A stretch of DNA of 64,000 bases from Marinilabiliales bacterium (GCA_002869385.1 PKTB01000010.1:1-64000); one strand, 5' to 3'; positions 39,603 to 51,485 are shown, counted from the stretch's first letter. The notes: generated from the sequence alone by a model not told the origin. Translations and numbers: made by a program.

Positions 39603-41795
39603 TTATTTTCTAATATCAAGTTCACTCATAATATGTTGACAGTCATATAACTCATCAACAACCCAAAGTACATATCTAGAATCGACATTGATAGTTCTTT
39701 GAAGTTCAACACTGAAAATCAAGTTACTACATAACCATTCCCAGTTTCCATCAAATGCAAGACCAATTAAATGACCTTCTCCATTGATAATTGGAGAGCC
39801 AGAGTTTCCACCTGTAATATCATTGTCGCTTAAGAAACATACAGGAAGATTACCTGTTTCATCTGCATATTGACCAAATTCTTTATTCTGAATTTTAGTT
39901 TTTAATTCAGCTGGAACAATAAATTCACTATTTGTAGGATCTTCTTTTTAGATAATTCCATCAGCATAAGTTAGATATTTATAGTGTACAGCATCTCTTG
40001 GATCATAAGATTGAACTGTTCCGTAAGTTAATCTCAAAGTAGAATTAGCATCCGGATAGAAAGTTCTATCAGTTTGGAATTCACGAAGACCTTCGATAAA
40101 TAATCTTTCGTTAACACCAATGTTTTCCATTGCTCCTAAATATGCCATTTGAACACCCATAAGGTCACCAAAAACACCTTGAACATAGTTAAACATAGGG
40201 TCTTTATCAAGAACTTTTTTGCTAGGTTTAGCTAAGAATGCATCCATTCTGGCTTTGTCTGTAAAAATTGATTTCTCAAAAACAGCATCAACGAACTTAT
40301 CTAATGATTCCATTTCTGTTTTACCTTTAAAGTTCTTGAAAATATAATCAGCAAAAACAGCATTTCTTTTCTCAGCAGGAACTTGTTCAATATAATAAAC
40401 CAATAGAGCTTTGAAAACCTTTTTGTCGGTTGCTACATAGTATTTTTCAAACATTTCATCGGTTTCAGCTTTAAGATTTTCAACGGTCATGTTTATTGCG
40501 TCTGCATTACCTTTTGTGTCATCTAGTAAACCATTTAAACTCATAAATGATTGAACATTCATTACATGCTCGCCAGCTTGGAGTAAGCCTAAAGAAAGGT
40601 AAATAATATCTTCAGTTGCAGGACCAAATGCTTCGTAACTTTCTTTTAAGCTAGGTAATACGTTTCCATATTTTGCTTTTCTTGTTTCGTCGCTATCTAC
40701 CCATTTTTGGAAATCAGCTTCGAGAGCTTCTTTTTGTTGAATAGCATCTGTATTTCTTAAAGTAAGAGCCTCACAATCGAAAAGTTTCCAACCGTTAGCA
40801 TTTGAAGCGTAGCTGTCAGCATAAGCAAGACGAATTTCTTCACTTGCTTCCATATCTTGTTTTAAAGTTTTTAACTGAACGTCAAGAAGATTTACAATTG
40901 TAGGATTAAAATAATCTCTTTTGTAAATCATTCCATAATAACTTAGGTATCTTTCAGTTTGACCAGGGTAACCCATAATCATAGTAAAATCGCCTTCTTT
41001 AACACCTTTAATTGAGATTGGTAATGAATGCAAAGGAACGTAAGGTACATTGTCTTCGCTGTAACCATCAGTTTGTTTGCCATCAGGAGACATATAAACT
41101 CTAAAAATAGAGAAGTCACCAGTATGGCGTGGCCACATCCAGTTGTCAGTGTCACCACCAAATTTACCAATTGCAGAAGGAGGTGCTCCTACAAAACGAA
41201 CATCACCAAATGCTTCATAAACAAAAAGATAATATTCGCCTCCCTGATACATTTCAGAAACAGCAGCTTCATAATGAGTTCCTTCGATTGCTTCAGCTTC
41301 AATTTCTTTGATAGCTTTACTTACAATTTTTTCACGTTCAGCTTCTGTTGTTTCATCGGTAATATCTTTTAATACTCTTTCTGTAACATCGTCAATTCTT
41401 ACAACACGTGTAACTCTGATACCAGGAACAGAAATTTCTTCTTCCAAGCTGCTTGCCCAGTAACCATCATCAAGATAGTTATGTTCAGTTGTACTTAGAC
41501 TTGTAATTGCTTCGTAACCACAATGGTGGTTTGTGAAAAGCAAACCTTGTTTACTTACTATTTCTCCCGTACAGAATCCCATACCGTCTTCTGATTGTAA
41601 CTGAAAAATAGCATCTTTTAGACTTGAGTTATTAATACTGTAAATCTCTTCAGCAGTTAATTTACAACCCAATTTTTGCATGTCTGCATAATTCAGTTGA
41701 GCAACCTTGCTGTGGATCCACATCCCTTCATCTTGAGTTGCATACATTCCGGCAAAGAATAGTATACCGACAAATAGTAATATTAGTTTTTTCAT
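39603..41795 (-). CDS. S46-family dipeptidyl-peptidase paralog with one in-frame TAA
   Basis: The full frame is 731 codons, interrupted by TAA at 39948-39950 (codon 616). The paralog at 34083-36245 has GVIEKEDPN where this gene has GII-stop-KEDPT, which shows directly that the lost codon was Glu (GAA to TAA). The signal peptide is GILFFAGMYA. Catalytic motifs are TNHHCGYE, GGDTDNWMWPRHTGDFSIFR and, beyond the stop, TGGNSGSPI. The stop would remove the catalytic Ser, so an unsuppressed product would be dead. FDGN suggests DPP7-like specificity, but the following residues (WEWLCSNLIF) differ from the usual MSGDI. Confidence 0.82.
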
Positions 41796-41891
41796 AGTTT
41801 AAATATTATTAATTATTTTTTATTCATCACAAAAGTGCAAAAAATTATTTGTTTAGCATAGGGTGTTTTCTTAAAATAATCTTAATGATAA

Positions 41892-43040
41892 TCAGAGTTT
41901 TATTAAAGAAGTCTGAAAATATAGGTTTTTATCAAATATTCTAATCATATATTTGCCAGGTAGGATATTTGAAACATCAAATTCAAACGTGGTATTATTT
42001 TTTGAGACTTCAAAAGTATCTTCTTTTATTTTTTCTCCATTTATGTTAATAAACTCTACATTAACTTTACATTTACGTTTTTCGCATGGAAATGTAATAT
42101 TGATTTTGTTACGGGCAGGGTTTGGATAAATATTGCAGAATAACGGGTCAGAAAGAAATTCTTTAACCGGTTGGATATTGTAATCGATATAATATAAGCC
42201 TTGTGTATAGGTAAGGAATTGCTCATTAGTAAACCACAGCCTGTTTGAGTTTCTGAAAACAACTGCTTCTGTTTGACATCCATTAAGTTCCAGTTCTTTT
42301 CTAATAAATGTGCCAGAGAAAAAATCATCATTGGCAAAATCTGTTAAAATAAAAAATAAAGAAGGAGCAGGAATCCCATATTGATAACCAATCATCGCAA
42401 TTGTGTTTGAGCTTTCGTCATAATCTGCACCACAGACAAGTCCATTTGTATTTAATGTATCTCTAGGCGAAATAATATAGTCTCCTGGATTTTTAGGTAG
42501 TGCGTACAAATATGACTGATTGTCTAACCAGTTTTTTGAAAAAAGGTATAGACTATCCCCAAAAGCAATAAAAGCCTCACAATCAAAATTTGTATTATTC
42601 CTGTTAGTAAATTTCCCTGAATATATTTCAGGATTATATGCGAAATTTATTATTTCTGCTTCGATAGATTCAGTTTCCGGATTTTCCAGATCATTGAGGC
42701 TTATTCGATATATTTTTAAATCATCTCTTGCTCCTGAGTTATTTCCAATATCACCAATATAAAGGTAGTTGTCGTCTTTGCAAATATCTTCCCAATCATT
42801 ATTTGATGCATTGTTAATACTAACCGTTCTAATAATGCTGCCATTAGTAGTATCAATACTGTATAAAGCAGCTTCGCCCCCTGAATCGTTATGAGTCCAT
42901 AACTCTCCATTGTGAAAAACTAAACCAGAGGTTTCATCAGTTTGAGAATCAATATTTGTAATTAAGACAGGATCGGATATTTGTGAAAATACACCAGTGC
43001 TAAAGAATATAAATACAATGTAAGAAAATATCTTATTCAT
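41892..43040 (-). CDS. T9SS-exported beta-propeller-like surface protein
   Basis: The 382-residue product has a signal peptide (FFSTGVFSQ), a repeated beta-rich body ([46 protein letters not shown]) that resembles a small propeller or esterase-like fold, and a C-terminal T9SS type A sorting domain ([16 protein letters not shown] ... [10 protein letters not shown]). The ATG overlaps the end of fbp by 8 nt, so it is probably expressed from the fbp transcript. The enzymatic activity is unknown. Confidence 0.7.
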   Translation of the reverse strand: MNKIFSYIVFIFFSTGVFSQISDPVLITNIDSQTDETSGLVFHNGELWTHNDSGGEAALYSIDTTNGSIIRTVSINNASNNDWEDICKDDNYLYIGDIGNNSGARDDLKIYRISLNDLENPETESIEAEIINFAYNPEIYSGKFTNRNNTNFDCEAFIAFGDSLYLFSKNWLDNQSYLYALPKNPGDYIISPRDTLNTNGLVCGADYDESSNTIAMIGYQYGIPAPSLFFILTDFANDDFFSGTFIRKELELNGCQTEAVVFRNSNRLWFTNEQFLTYTQGLYYIDYNIQPVKEFLSDPLFCNIYPNPARNKINITFPCEKRKCKVNVEFININGEKIKEDTFEVSKNNTTFEFDVSNILPGKYMIRIFDKNLYFQTSLIKL

Positions 43041-44058
43041 CTCCGAATTCTTTCATAAATCCTTCAGCTTTTTCCACCATATTTCTTGATCCGGTAAAAA
43101 ATGAAACTCTTTGATGAATGTCAGTAGGTTTTAAGTCTAGAATTCTGTTTCCATATCCGTCAGTTGCCATTCCACCTGCTTGTTCAGCAAGGAAAGCTAT
43201 AGGGTTACATTCATATAATAGTCTTAATTTACCATTAGGTGCAGAAGCTGTTTTTGGGTAAATATATATTCCGCCTTTCAGTAAATTTCTATGAAAATCG
43301 GCAACTAGAGAACCGATATATCTTGATGTGTAAGGTCTGTTGGTATCTGGATCACTTTCCTGACAGTATTTAAGGTATTTCTTTACACCCTGAGGGAATT
43401 TAATATAATTACCTTCGTTGATAGAGTATATTTTACCGGCTTTAGGTGTCACCATATAATAATGAGACATACAAAACTCTCCAATGGATGGTTCATATGT
43501 AAAACCTGTTGTGCCTAGGCCTGTAGTGTAAACAAGCATAGTAGATGATCCATAAATAATATATCCAGCAGCAATTTGTTTATTTCCCGGTTGAAGAAAA
43601 TCTTCAACAGTTACTTTTTGACCATGAGGAGAAACTCTTCTGTATATTGAAAAGATTGTACCAACTGATACATTTACGTCAATATTAGATGACCCATCTA
43701 GAGGGTCTATACAAATAACATAGTTTCCATCAAGAGAAAGCTCATCATCAAAAATTATAATTTCATCATTTTCTTCTGAAGCAATACCACAAACAATACC
43801 TGAAGCTTGTAACGCCTTTGTGAAAATATCATCAGCGTAGGCATCAAGTTTTTGTTGAGTTTCACCTTGTATGTTTATAACTTCGGTTTCTCCAATGATG
43901 CTCGACTCCAGACCGGCTTTGTTTACTTTATTATTTACAATTTTTGCTGCTAATCCAATATGGCTAAGTAGCCTTGAAAGTTCGCCTTTTGCATATGGGA
44001 ATGCAGATTGTTTTTGGATAATTACTTCGTTTAATGTAAGGATTCTGCTTGTAGACAT
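43033..44058 (-). CDS. fbp: Class I fructose-1,6-bisphosphatase
   Basis: The 341-residue product shows the class I FBPase pattern: [11 protein letters not shown] (metal-binding Glu), [25 protein letters not shown] (the metal and phosphate signature), [24 protein letters not shown], and [22 protein letters not shown] near the C-terminus. It hydrolyses fructose-1,6-bisphosphate to fructose-6-phosphate in gluconeogenesis, in the cytoplasm. The length is normal and the gene has no in-frame stop. It is the first gene of a short leftward operon. Confidence 0.95.
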   Translation of the reverse strand: MSTSRILTLNEVIIQKQSAFPYAKGELSRLLSHIGLAAKIVNNKVNKAGLESSIIGETEVINIQGETQQKLDAYADDIFTKALQASGIVCGIASEENDEIIIFDDELSLDGNYVICIDPLDGSSNIDVNVSVGTIFSIYRRVSPHGQKVTVEDFLQPGNKQIAAGYIIYGSSTMLVYTTGLGTTGFTYEPSIGEFCMSHYYMVTPKAGKIYSINEGNYIKFPQGVKKYLKYCQESDPDTNRPYTSRYIGSLVADFHRNLLKGGIYIYPKTASAPNGKLRLLYECNPIAFLAEQAGGMATDGYGNRILDLKPTDIHQRVSFFTGSRNMVEKAEGFMKEFGDE

Positions 44059-44123
44059 GTTTATTGTTTTTAAAAAGGCTAAATTAATATATTATTTTTT
44101 TATATCATTATTTTTTTTAATTT

Positions 44124-44131
44124 TACTTTTG
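44124..44131 (+). promoter_or_regulatory. Bacteroidota -7 box (TACTTTTG)
   Basis: TACTTTTG matches TAnnTTTG and lies 34 nt before the chosen start of the lipoprotein gene. Confidence 0.45.
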
Positions 44132-44165
44132 TTATACAATAAATTAACTTTTAATGACAATGCCT

Positions 44166-44822
44166 ATGAAAAAGCGAATTTTGAATTTTACAATTATTGC
44201 AGCAATATCTGCATTACTGTTTAGTTGTGTAATTAAACAGGAGATTTATTTTAATAAAGACTTTTCTGGAAGCTATAAATATACTTATGATTTTACTGAG
44301 TATGCAAGCTATATGGAAGGAGAAGAAGATAGCGATTCTTTAATGATGAAGAATGAAGATTTTGAAGAATATCTTCAGGTTGTAGTCTCTGAATTAAAGA
44401 AAATTGAAGGAATTAATGATGTTAAGTATCTGAATGATGCAGATCATGGGACGGTTTATTTTTCTTATAAATTTGATGATATAAGTGCCCTAAATAAAGG
44501 CTTAGTTTATTCATCATATATGGATCAGGAACCATTGGAAGATCCTCCTTATTTTGTGCAGAAAGGAAAGAAACTAACATTTATCAGACATGCAACACCA
44601 TTAGAAGAGGAAGAAGGTGCTGAAGCTACAGAAGAAGACGATTCAATGAACGACATGTTTGCCTGGGAATTTACAATTGAGTTTGAAGGGAATGTAAAAA
44701 AGTATGATGTTCAAGAGGATACTACTGTAACAGTTTCAAGTAATAATAAAAAGTTTGTTGAAAATAGTAATATATTTGATGTTGCAGAAAAAGAAACAGA
44801 GTGGCTTTTTAAAACAAAATAG
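44166..44822 (+). CDS. Putative lipoprotein, DUF-type
   Basis: The start at ATG 44166 puts a proper lipoprotein signal (MKKRILNFTIIAAISALLFSC) at the N-terminus; an ATG at 44154 is also in frame. The 218-residue product continues IKQEIYFNKDFSGSYKYTYDF, a motif seen in Bacteroidota lipoproteins of unknown function, and has an acidic middle (EEEEGAEATEEDD). No enzymatic motif is seen. It is monocistronic with its own promoter and terminator. Confidence 0.6.
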   Translation: MKKRILNFTIIAAISALLFSCVIKQEIYFNKDFSGSYKYTYDFTEYASYMEGEEDSDSLMMKNEDFEEYLQVVVSELKKIEGINDVKYLNDADHGTVYFSYKFDDISALNKGLVYSSYMDQEPLEDPPYFVQKGKKLTFIRHATPLEEEEGAEATEEDDSMNDMFAWEFTIEFEGNVKKYDVQEDTTVTVSSNNKKFVENSNIFDVAEKETEWLFKTK

Positions 44823-44843
44823 ATTTTAATTTTACAATATTTA

Positions 44844-44869
44844 AAACCTGAGTTATGCTCAGGTTTTTT
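44844..44869 (+). terminator. Rho-independent terminator
   Basis: The stem AACCTGAG / CTCAGGTT with a TTATG loop and six T follows the lipoprotein gene. Confidence 0.75.
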
Positions 44870-44876
44870 ATTTTTG
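44869..44876 (+). promoter_or_regulatory. Bacteroidota -7 box (TATTTTTG)
   Basis: TATTTTTG fits TAnnTTTG and lies 15 nt before ATG 44892. It partly overlaps the T-run of the preceding terminator. Confidence 0.4.
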
Positions 44877-44891
44877 TGTAAACTTTTAGTT

Positions 44892-45851
44892 ATGCCTTGA
44901 TGTCCTGCTTGTAAAAAAACAGAAGCAAAAGAAATTATAAAGATTAATTCTTATTCAATCTTTAAATGTAGTAATTGTGGGTTGATTTTTACTAATCCAT
45001 TACCTGAAGACAAGGATTTAGATGAATATTATCAGGGCTTTCTTTTTAATGAACCAAAACCGGACAAAATAAAAAAGCAAATAGAAAGCCGCACCAATGA
45101 ATTAAATGCACACTTTATTCCAAAGTCTGACGATTTATCCCAAATTTCTTTTCTTGATTATGGTGGAGGTACTGGTGCAATGTTTGAAGCTGCCAGAAAA
45201 ACAGGGTATGATGCCTTTTATTTTGATATATATAAAGAATCTGTCGGTTTTGTTAAAAACAATTTTGGACTGAGTGAGGATGAACAGATTAAAGATCTTA
45301 GTTTGAAAGGGAGAACATTTGATTATATATGGAGTGATAATGTAATTGAGCATGTTAAGGATCCGAGTCTGTTTATCAAAACTTTATATGATTCCCTTAA
45401 TCCGGATGGGAAATTGATAATAAAAACACCTCAAGCCTCAAATACAGAAACTTGTTTTGTGTTTGCATTGTCAATGCTATCTTACTTTAAACGTGCAGTA
45501 AAAGAGAATTCACTTATGAAATCTTTGGCTTCTGTGTTAAGATATCGATTTTGGCATTGTGAACCACCTCGGCATCTTTATGCATTTAGTAAAAAATCTA
45601 TTCTAGAGATAGCAGAATCACTAGATATTGATAAGTCAAGAATAAAAATGTCAGATTATTATATGTCAATGTTTTTGTACAGCTTGCCTTATACATTTTT
45701 TAAAATGCCGAACACATTGTTTAAATATGTTTTTGGATTAGCAATTATTCCATTTATAATACCTGAATTTTTTGTAATTCTATTAAGAGTATTATTATCG
45801 AAGCTGGGGCTTATTTCAGGAACAGGGCTAATAATAAAGATAATAAAATAA
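44892..45851 (+). CDS. Zinc-ribbon SAM-dependent methyltransferase with in-frame TGA at codon 3
   Basis: From ATG 44892 the frame reads MP-stop-CPACKKTEAK ... FKCSNCGLIFTNP, a four-Cys ribbon that would be lost if translation began at the next candidate (about 44982). The TGA at 44898-44900 can come from GGA. The methyltransferase domain has DYGGGTGAMFEAA (motif I), FDYIWSDNVIEHVKDP and LNPDGKLIIKTP; the C-terminus has two hydrophobic segments, so it may be membrane associated. The architecture matches the gene at 24120-24749. Sugar or lipid methylation is possible but not shown. Confidence 0.7.
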
Positions 45852-45905
45852 TTGGTGGCATAATAATTGAAAAAGTAAAACGACTTTAAACAAAAAATCA
45901 TAGAT

Positions 45906-47102
45906 ATGAAAACAAGACTAGTTTTATTAAGCACACTTATAGCAATATTCTTATTAAGTGTAATTTCTTTTTCATCATGTAAAAAAGATGACGATGATGA
46001 TCCTCAATCAACAGATTATGTATTAGTAATTGAAAATGGTGCACAAAACATTGAACCGGGAGAAAGCATTTCATATTCAGCGATTTTAATCGATGAAGAT
46101 GGAAATATTTCAAATCCAAGTGGAATTGTTTGGTATGTTACACCTGATTCGGTTGCAAGTATAAATTCATCTGGAGTGCTTTCAACTTCAGCTACAGGGA
46201 AAGCAAAAGTAACTGCAACTGTTAGTATTGATGGGGTGAGTGTTAGCGCCTCTGTTCCTGTTGGAGTTTATGCACCAGTTCTTTTTGCTGTTGCACCATC
46301 TGCTATTTTATTTGAAGCAGGTCATGACATTCAATTAGAGACTGTTTACTTCAGTAATTCTGCACCACCTACATACACATATTCATCTAGTAATACTTCT
46401 GTAGCAACGGTTAGCTCGTCTGGTTTGGTTAGTTTGAATGCAGCAGGTGAATGTGTAATTACAGTTACTGCTAGTAATCAACAAAATGCACCATTTTATG
46501 TGCCGGTACTGGTTATAGAAGCTCCTCAAGTTCCACTACCTGTAACAAGAGTTGAGTTAAATCATTATTCTAAGGACCTGTTTAAAAATGAAACGGTTCA
46601 ACTTTCAGCAACAGCTTATAATATGGAAGGTGCAGTTACTGATGCAACTATTACATGGGCATCAATGAATTCTGAGATAGCTACTGTATCAAGTAATTGA
46701 CTTGTTACACCTGTACGAACAGGAGAAACTTATATTACTGCAACATCAAATGGTATTGTTGCTCAATGTGAATTATTGGTAAATCCTGATACAGTGGTTT
46801 TAGTTACACCTTTCTATAGAGATATGGAGCAGGGTGAAACATATCAGTTTACGGCTACAGCATATAAGAATCAAAGGAGCGGACTAGGAGAAACATACCC
46901 AATTGATTTTGAATGGTTAATTCCTGATTACGGACCTGGTTTTGAGATGTTCAATATTGGAACAGTTGATAGTGATGGTAATGTAACAATTAGCAATTCA
47001 GCAATGATGGGAATGATGTCTTTTGTAATGGCATATGATCCAAACAATGAATATGTTTGTGGTGCTGCTATGATTATGATAGATATAGGATTTACCTGGT
47101 AG
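45906..47102 (+). CDS. Surface lipoprotein with BIG2-type Ig domains, one in-frame TGA
   Basis: The frame has 399 codons with a lipoprotein signal (SVISFSSCKKDDDDD, followed by acidic residues that mark surface lipoproteins) and three to four BIG2-like Ig domains. Each has the pattern WYVTPDSVASINSSGVLSTSATGKAKVTAT. One TGA at 46698-46700 (codon 265) reads VSSN-stop-LVTPV; the two other repeats have SSG at this position, so Gly (GGA) was lost. The role is probably carbohydrate or surface binding. Confidence 0.72.
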
Positions 47103-47126
47103 ATAAATATTTTAAAAGATATAAAA

Positions 47127-47156
47127 AGGAGGTTATAAAAGTATAGCCTCTTTTTT
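47127..47156. terminator. Bidirectional terminator
   Basis: The stem GAGGTTATA / TATAGCCTC (one G-U pair) has flanking A and T runs and lies between converging genes. Confidence 0.65.
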
Positions 47157-47725
47157 TATCCCCACCTTTGAGCATCATGTTCTATTTCCAATAAATCCAA
47201 AATTCTGGATATAATAGAATTTATTAAGTCATCAATACTTTGAGGTTTCATGTAAAATGATGGGTTTGCGGGGAAGATTATACCACCTGCTAATGTAACT
47301 CTTTCCATATTTTTTATATGGATTAAGTTTAATGGGGTTTCGCGAGTTACCAGAATTAGTTTTTTCTTTTCTTTAAGAATAACATCTGCAGCTCTACACA
47401 GTAAATTGTCAGATGTGCCGTGTGCTATTCGCCCAAGAGTCCCCATGCTACAAGGCACGACAATCATAGCTTCTGCAACTGATGAACCGGAAGCAAAAGG
47501 TGCATAAAAGTCATCAATATTATAGATTTTGTGTTTCCCAAATGTTATATTGTTCCATTCAAGTTCGTATTTAATGACTTCTTCACCGGTTTTTGTTATT
47601 ACAATATGAATATTGAAATTGTATTTTCTCTGTAATTCAGTAAGTTTATCAATTAGTGATTTTGCATAAATACTACCGGATGCTCCTGTAATGCCAATAA
47701 CAATATTTTTATTTTCTTGAGACAT
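47156..47725 (-). CDS. ubiX: UbiX-family flavin prenyltransferase
   Basis: The 189-residue product has VIGITGASGSIYAKSL (phosphate/FMN loop), the SGSSVAEAMIVVPCSMGTLGRIAHG segment (conserved Ser and Cys), and LILVTRETPLNLIHIKNM. UbiX makes prenylated FMN, the cofactor of UbiD-type decarboxylases, and acts in the cytoplasm. No ubiD is visible in this window. The start overlaps the stop of the upstream gene (TAATG). Confidence 0.9.
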   Translation of the reverse strand: MSQENKNIVIGITGASGSIYAKSLIDKLTELQRKYNFNIHIVITKTGEEVIKYELEWNNITFGKHKIYNIDDFYAPFASGSSVAEAMIVVPCSMGTLGRIAHGTSDNLLCRAADVILKEKKKLILVTRETPLNLIHIKNMERVTLAGGIIFPANPSFYMKPQSIDDLINSIISRILDLLEIEHDAQRWG

Positions 47726-48375
47726 TAAAATTCGTACTTAAGACTAAAACTCATATTGTGATTGTATTGTCCACGGTTAAACCAATATACCTGACCCCCA
47801 GGATGTTCACGAACAGGTAAAAATAAAAAAGTGTATGATAGTCTCCAGCATACATACCAATTTTCGGTAATTGGATAATTTAATCCAATATGATTTGCAA
47901 TTTCATATTTTCTGAAGGGTCTGGTTGGAGGTGGTAATGGCCCGGAGCCAAAATCTTCAGTTCCATTTATCAGATATGAATATGAAACTCCGAAATCAAA
48001 TAATAAATCATTTGGCAATGTGTATGAAAACAAACCTGGGATTCCAATTTTTTCGATAGAATATGTTGCCAGAACAGGGACTTCAATATAATCCATATTC
48101 ATTGCATAATAAAAAACAACATAACCTGCTTCATTTTTTTGAACTTCTTTACTGCCTTTTCTTTTGTATTCAATTCCGGCAAACATTCCCCACTTATCGC
48201 TGAATGTGTTACGCACGAAAACTCCGGTTAATGGAGACACTTTATGATATCCACCATAATTGTCACCATCAACCTGAGAAATTGTCATACCGAGGTTTAA
48301 TCCTCCGTAGAAGTCTTGTGAATAAGCATTTATGAAGCCAATGCAAAAGATTAATATTGCTAAACACTTCTTCAT
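47725..48375 (-). CDS. PorT-like outer-membrane beta-barrel protein
   Basis: The 216-residue product has a signal peptide (IFCIGFINAYSQ) and an opening of the PorT/outer-membrane barrel type (FYGGLNLGMTISQVDGDNYGGYHKVSPLTGVFVR), followed by alternating strands and a terminal aromatic-rich FSLKYEF. It lies in a five-gene leftward run (TlpA-like, DUF6029-like, Omp28-like, this protein, ubiX) with tiny gaps. No specific role is assigned. Confidence 0.65.
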   Translation of the reverse strand: MKKCLAILIFCIGFINAYSQDFYGGLNLGMTISQVDGDNYGGYHKVSPLTGVFVRNTFSDKWGMFAGIEYKRKGSKEVQKNEAGYVVFYYAMNMDYIEVPVLATYSIEKIGIPGLFSYTLPNDLLFDFGVSYSYLINGTEDFGSGPLPPPTRPFRKYEIANHIGLNYPITENWYVCWRLSYTFLFLPVREHPGGQVYWFNRGQYNHNMSFSLKYEF

Positions 48376-49227
48376 TTATTCGTGTAAGTGAAGGACTTCT
48401 GCTTGTAAGATCTCTTCAGTTTCTGTATCATAAACAAAAGCTACAATCAGGCAATTGTCGATTACCCAATCTTCACCTTTTTTTACTGAATATGACTTTG
48501 ATAAAATGTCGCCTACAGCACTGTTGTTTGTATTGTCTTTAATTGACTCACCAAAAGGCCCATTCATTCCTACTCTTAGGACATGATTATGTTCGTAGCC
48601 TTCAATGTCTTCAGGTTCTGCTTCATAATCTTTTTGCCATTGCAATATGTGATCTTCCAATACAAAAACCGTTAACGAAAGATTTCGATTGTTTGCAATA
48701 TAAGTTTCGACATCAACTGTACAATTAATCATACTATCTGAAGAGGTGTAAACACCGTCAATACTTACTAGAAATTCCGGATATAAAGAAGCATATTCAG
48801 CAACAGAGGCACCCCAGAGAGTGTGAGTTGTTAAGTCAGCCGCAGCATAAGAGTTTACCATACCTGTTGGCAGATACAGTTCTCCATAATAACCTGTGGA
48901 AAAATCTCTTCCACCTAAGTAGTCCCCAACGTCTGTTCTAAAGTCATAATGATAAGCTAGAGTTGTATCATCCTGAACTGTTGCATACCATGTTGAGTGA
49001 ATTGCAATAGGAATGACAGCATCTCCGTATTTTTAAATTAAACCATCGATAGTTTCATGTGCTCTTGGACAATTTCCACATTTATGACCGGTAAAATCAA
49101 AAACGATGGATTTTCTTCCATTCCAAATAAAAGCGTCATCTTTAACGTAAGGTTCTTCCATTTTATCACAGGCATTAAGAAGGCCTAATAATATAATCCC
49201 GATAATAATTATATATCTTTTTTTCAT
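48376..49227 (-). CDS. Omp28-like lipoprotein with one in-frame TAA
   Basis: The 284-codon frame has a lipoprotein signal (IILLGLLNACDK) and a thioredoxin-fold start FDFTGHKCGNCPRAHETIDGLI. A TAA at 49033-49035 (codon 65) comes directly after that, and the frame continues KYGDAVIPIAIHSTWY, so Glu (GAA) is the likely original. This is the Omp28/thiol-redox-like surface protein type of Bacteroidota, with the CxxC pair CGNC. The stop would leave only the first helix and the redox motif. It begins 11 nt after the DUF6029-like gene. Confidence 0.7.
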
Positions 49228-49238
49228 CGTTTTAATCT

Positions 49239-50894
49239 TTAAAATGTACTGGAAATTGATAACATAAACCCATTTGAAGCAGGGACATTTCTACAAACAC
49301 CACCTATACACATTACTCCTTCTCGTTGCTTTCCATATGATAATTGAATGCGATTTCCTCCACTTACGTAACCAAACCCAACACTCATATAATGGGGACG
49401 GTCATTTTCATCAGGATTCCCATAATTCCAATTGTCAAATACTGAGAAGAACCATTTGGGAATTGTCAGCTCTACTAAACCAAGTCCCCAGTTCCCTTCA
49501 TACTGGTCGGTAAACAGACCTTGAAACTCTGTTCTTACAGCTATGCCACTTTTAATTTTGTATGTCATATCAAGGATTCCGATATTTGCATAGACATCAT
49601 CATGACCTGCTACACCTCTTAATACGTTGTAGTTATAAATCAAATTTACGTAAGATATGTTTGTATAGAATTTCTTATTCCATTTTCTTGATATTTAAAT
49701 CGTCATATCTTGATAAAACAAGTCGTCGCCTATAGAAAAGAAATCGCTATTGTAACCAAGTGTTCCTGGTGATAAAACCGGAATTGTGTCAGAGACTCTT
49801 AGCCTTTCGATATCGTGAACTCTTGAGTAATATAATGAAATTGTAGTGCCATATTTACCACCAATAAGAGATTTCTTAGGAATTTTATAAAACACATTTG
49901 CTTTTACTCCCCATTCTCCAACCGGTTGACTTGCATAAGGATAAAAAGCAGGTAAAGTATATGTGTGATTTCTGGAAATTTCAGGCATTAAATTAATTGT
50001 TAAATCTGATAGTGAAGCATTCCTGTCAGATCTGAATAGCATATTATCAACCCATTTTGTACCTAAAACAACGCCAAAACCTTTTTGGGAATATGTTGCA
50101 TTTACTAATAATGCTTGACCGGGTTTGTAAATGTAGTTGTTTTCTGGTGATGGGTCATTAATCTTATACGCATATTCTGATGACAGATTGAATCCTTTAA
50201 AAGACATGTTTACTCTACATGCACCAGAACCGACATTTTGCGGGAGGTTATAAATTGGATTATCTTCTTCCTGGAATTTGCTCACAAAACTACCTCCTGC
50301 AGAAAATCTAAAACTACTTTCCGCTAAAGAAGAAATCAAATCATTAAATTGAATTTCACCATCAACACCTCTTATTAACCCTGGACCATAGTCCCAGTAA
50401 TAACGTTGCTTGCCTATGATACCTTTAAGGTAAACACCCGGAGCGATGGTGTATTTAACTCTAAATCCCATCATTGCATTGTCAACTCCAAGTGTTTTTT
50501 CTTCATAGGACCTGAAAACTAATCCATTGCCAAACTGTTCATAGTAATTACCAACTGTAATTTCAAGGTTTTCATTTGAAAACATAGCCCATTTAATTGG
50601 TATTCCAATGCCATCATTTATTCCACCCATATTAGGATATCCTAATAAAGAGTTCATATAACCTTCGTATCTGAAACCTGCTGAGAAATTACCTTGTGAA
50701 TAAGCAAAGTTTGCCCATGAATTTACCAATACATTTTCGTCAACAGCAACAGCACCAATATCTGTATCTTCTATATAGTATTGAATGTCGCTTTGAAAAT
50801 TACCGGTTATTGTTGCTCCATTATTCTCTTGTGCATATAAAGAGAATATTCCTGAGCTTAATAAGCCCAGTAAAAGAATAATAACTTTTCTCAT
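49239..50894 (-). CDS. DUF6029-like outer-membrane protein with one in-frame TAA
   Basis: The 552-codon frame has a signal peptide (LLSSGIFSLYAQ) and long stretches of beta strands (NLEITVGNYYEQFGNGLVFRSYEE) that fit a large outer-membrane barrel of the DUF6029 kind. One TAA at 49695-49697 (codon 400) reads DMTI-stop-ISRKWNKKF; Glu (GAA) is the likely original. After the stop the barrel continues and ends in GFMLSISSTF, a normal barrel C-terminus. The genes on either side encode thioredoxin-fold proteins. Confidence 0.65.
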
Positions 50895-50915
50895 GTCTGA
50901 ATTATCTTAATTTTA

Positions 50916-51407
50916 TTACTGTCCGCTGTATTTTTTAATCATTTCGAAAGTGTGTTCTTCGTCACCTTCAAGGTATGAAGTGTGTTGCCAAACAACTTTT
51001 CCGTTTCCGTCAATTAAGAAAGTGTGCGGAACGTTTCCAACATTCATAGCTCTTTTAAAATCACCATTTGTGTCCAGATAAACATCAAATTCCCAACCTC
51101 TGGCATTTACAAATGGAGCAACACTGCTGCTGCTACGAGCATTGTCTGTTGAAATAGCAATGATTTTTACACCGGTTTCTTCTGCCCAGTCTTCGTATTC
51201 ATCGTTAAATGCAGAAAGTTCTTTAATACAAGGTTTGCACCATGTAGCAAAAAAGCTTACTAATACTGGTTGCCCATCGTTGTCGATAAGAGATTTAGTA
51301 TTAACAGTTTTTCCGTTAAGGTCTTTAATCTGCACCTGTGGAACATCTTGTGCGAAAGCGAAGCTTACAATTAAACTTGCTAATAAGACAAATAAGAGTT
51401 TTTTCAT
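50916..51407 (-). CDS. TlpA-like periplasmic thiol-disulfide oxidoreductase
   Basis: The 163-residue product has a signal peptide (LASLIVSFAFAQ) and a thioredoxin fold: LVSFFATWCKPCIKEL (CxxC active site), VKIIAISTDNARS, and NVGNVPHTFLIDGNGKVV with the cis-Pro. It probably reduces periplasmic disulfides. It heads the leftward cluster with the DUF6029-like and Omp28-like proteins. The length is normal and it has no in-frame stop. Confidence 0.88.
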   Translation of the reverse strand: MKKLLFVLLASLIVSFAFAQDVPQVQIKDLNGKTVNTKSLIDNDGQPVLVSFFATWCKPCIKELSAFNDEYEDWAEETGVKIIAISTDNARSSSSVAPFVNARGWEFDVYLDTNGDFKRAMNVGNVPHTFLIDGNGKVVWQHTSYLEGDEEHTFEMIKKYSGQ

Positions 51408-51485
51408 AATTTTGCTTTTTTTAAATCGTCATAAAAATATATAATTCAAATTAATTCTAGCAATAATTGAACCAAAATGTAAAAA

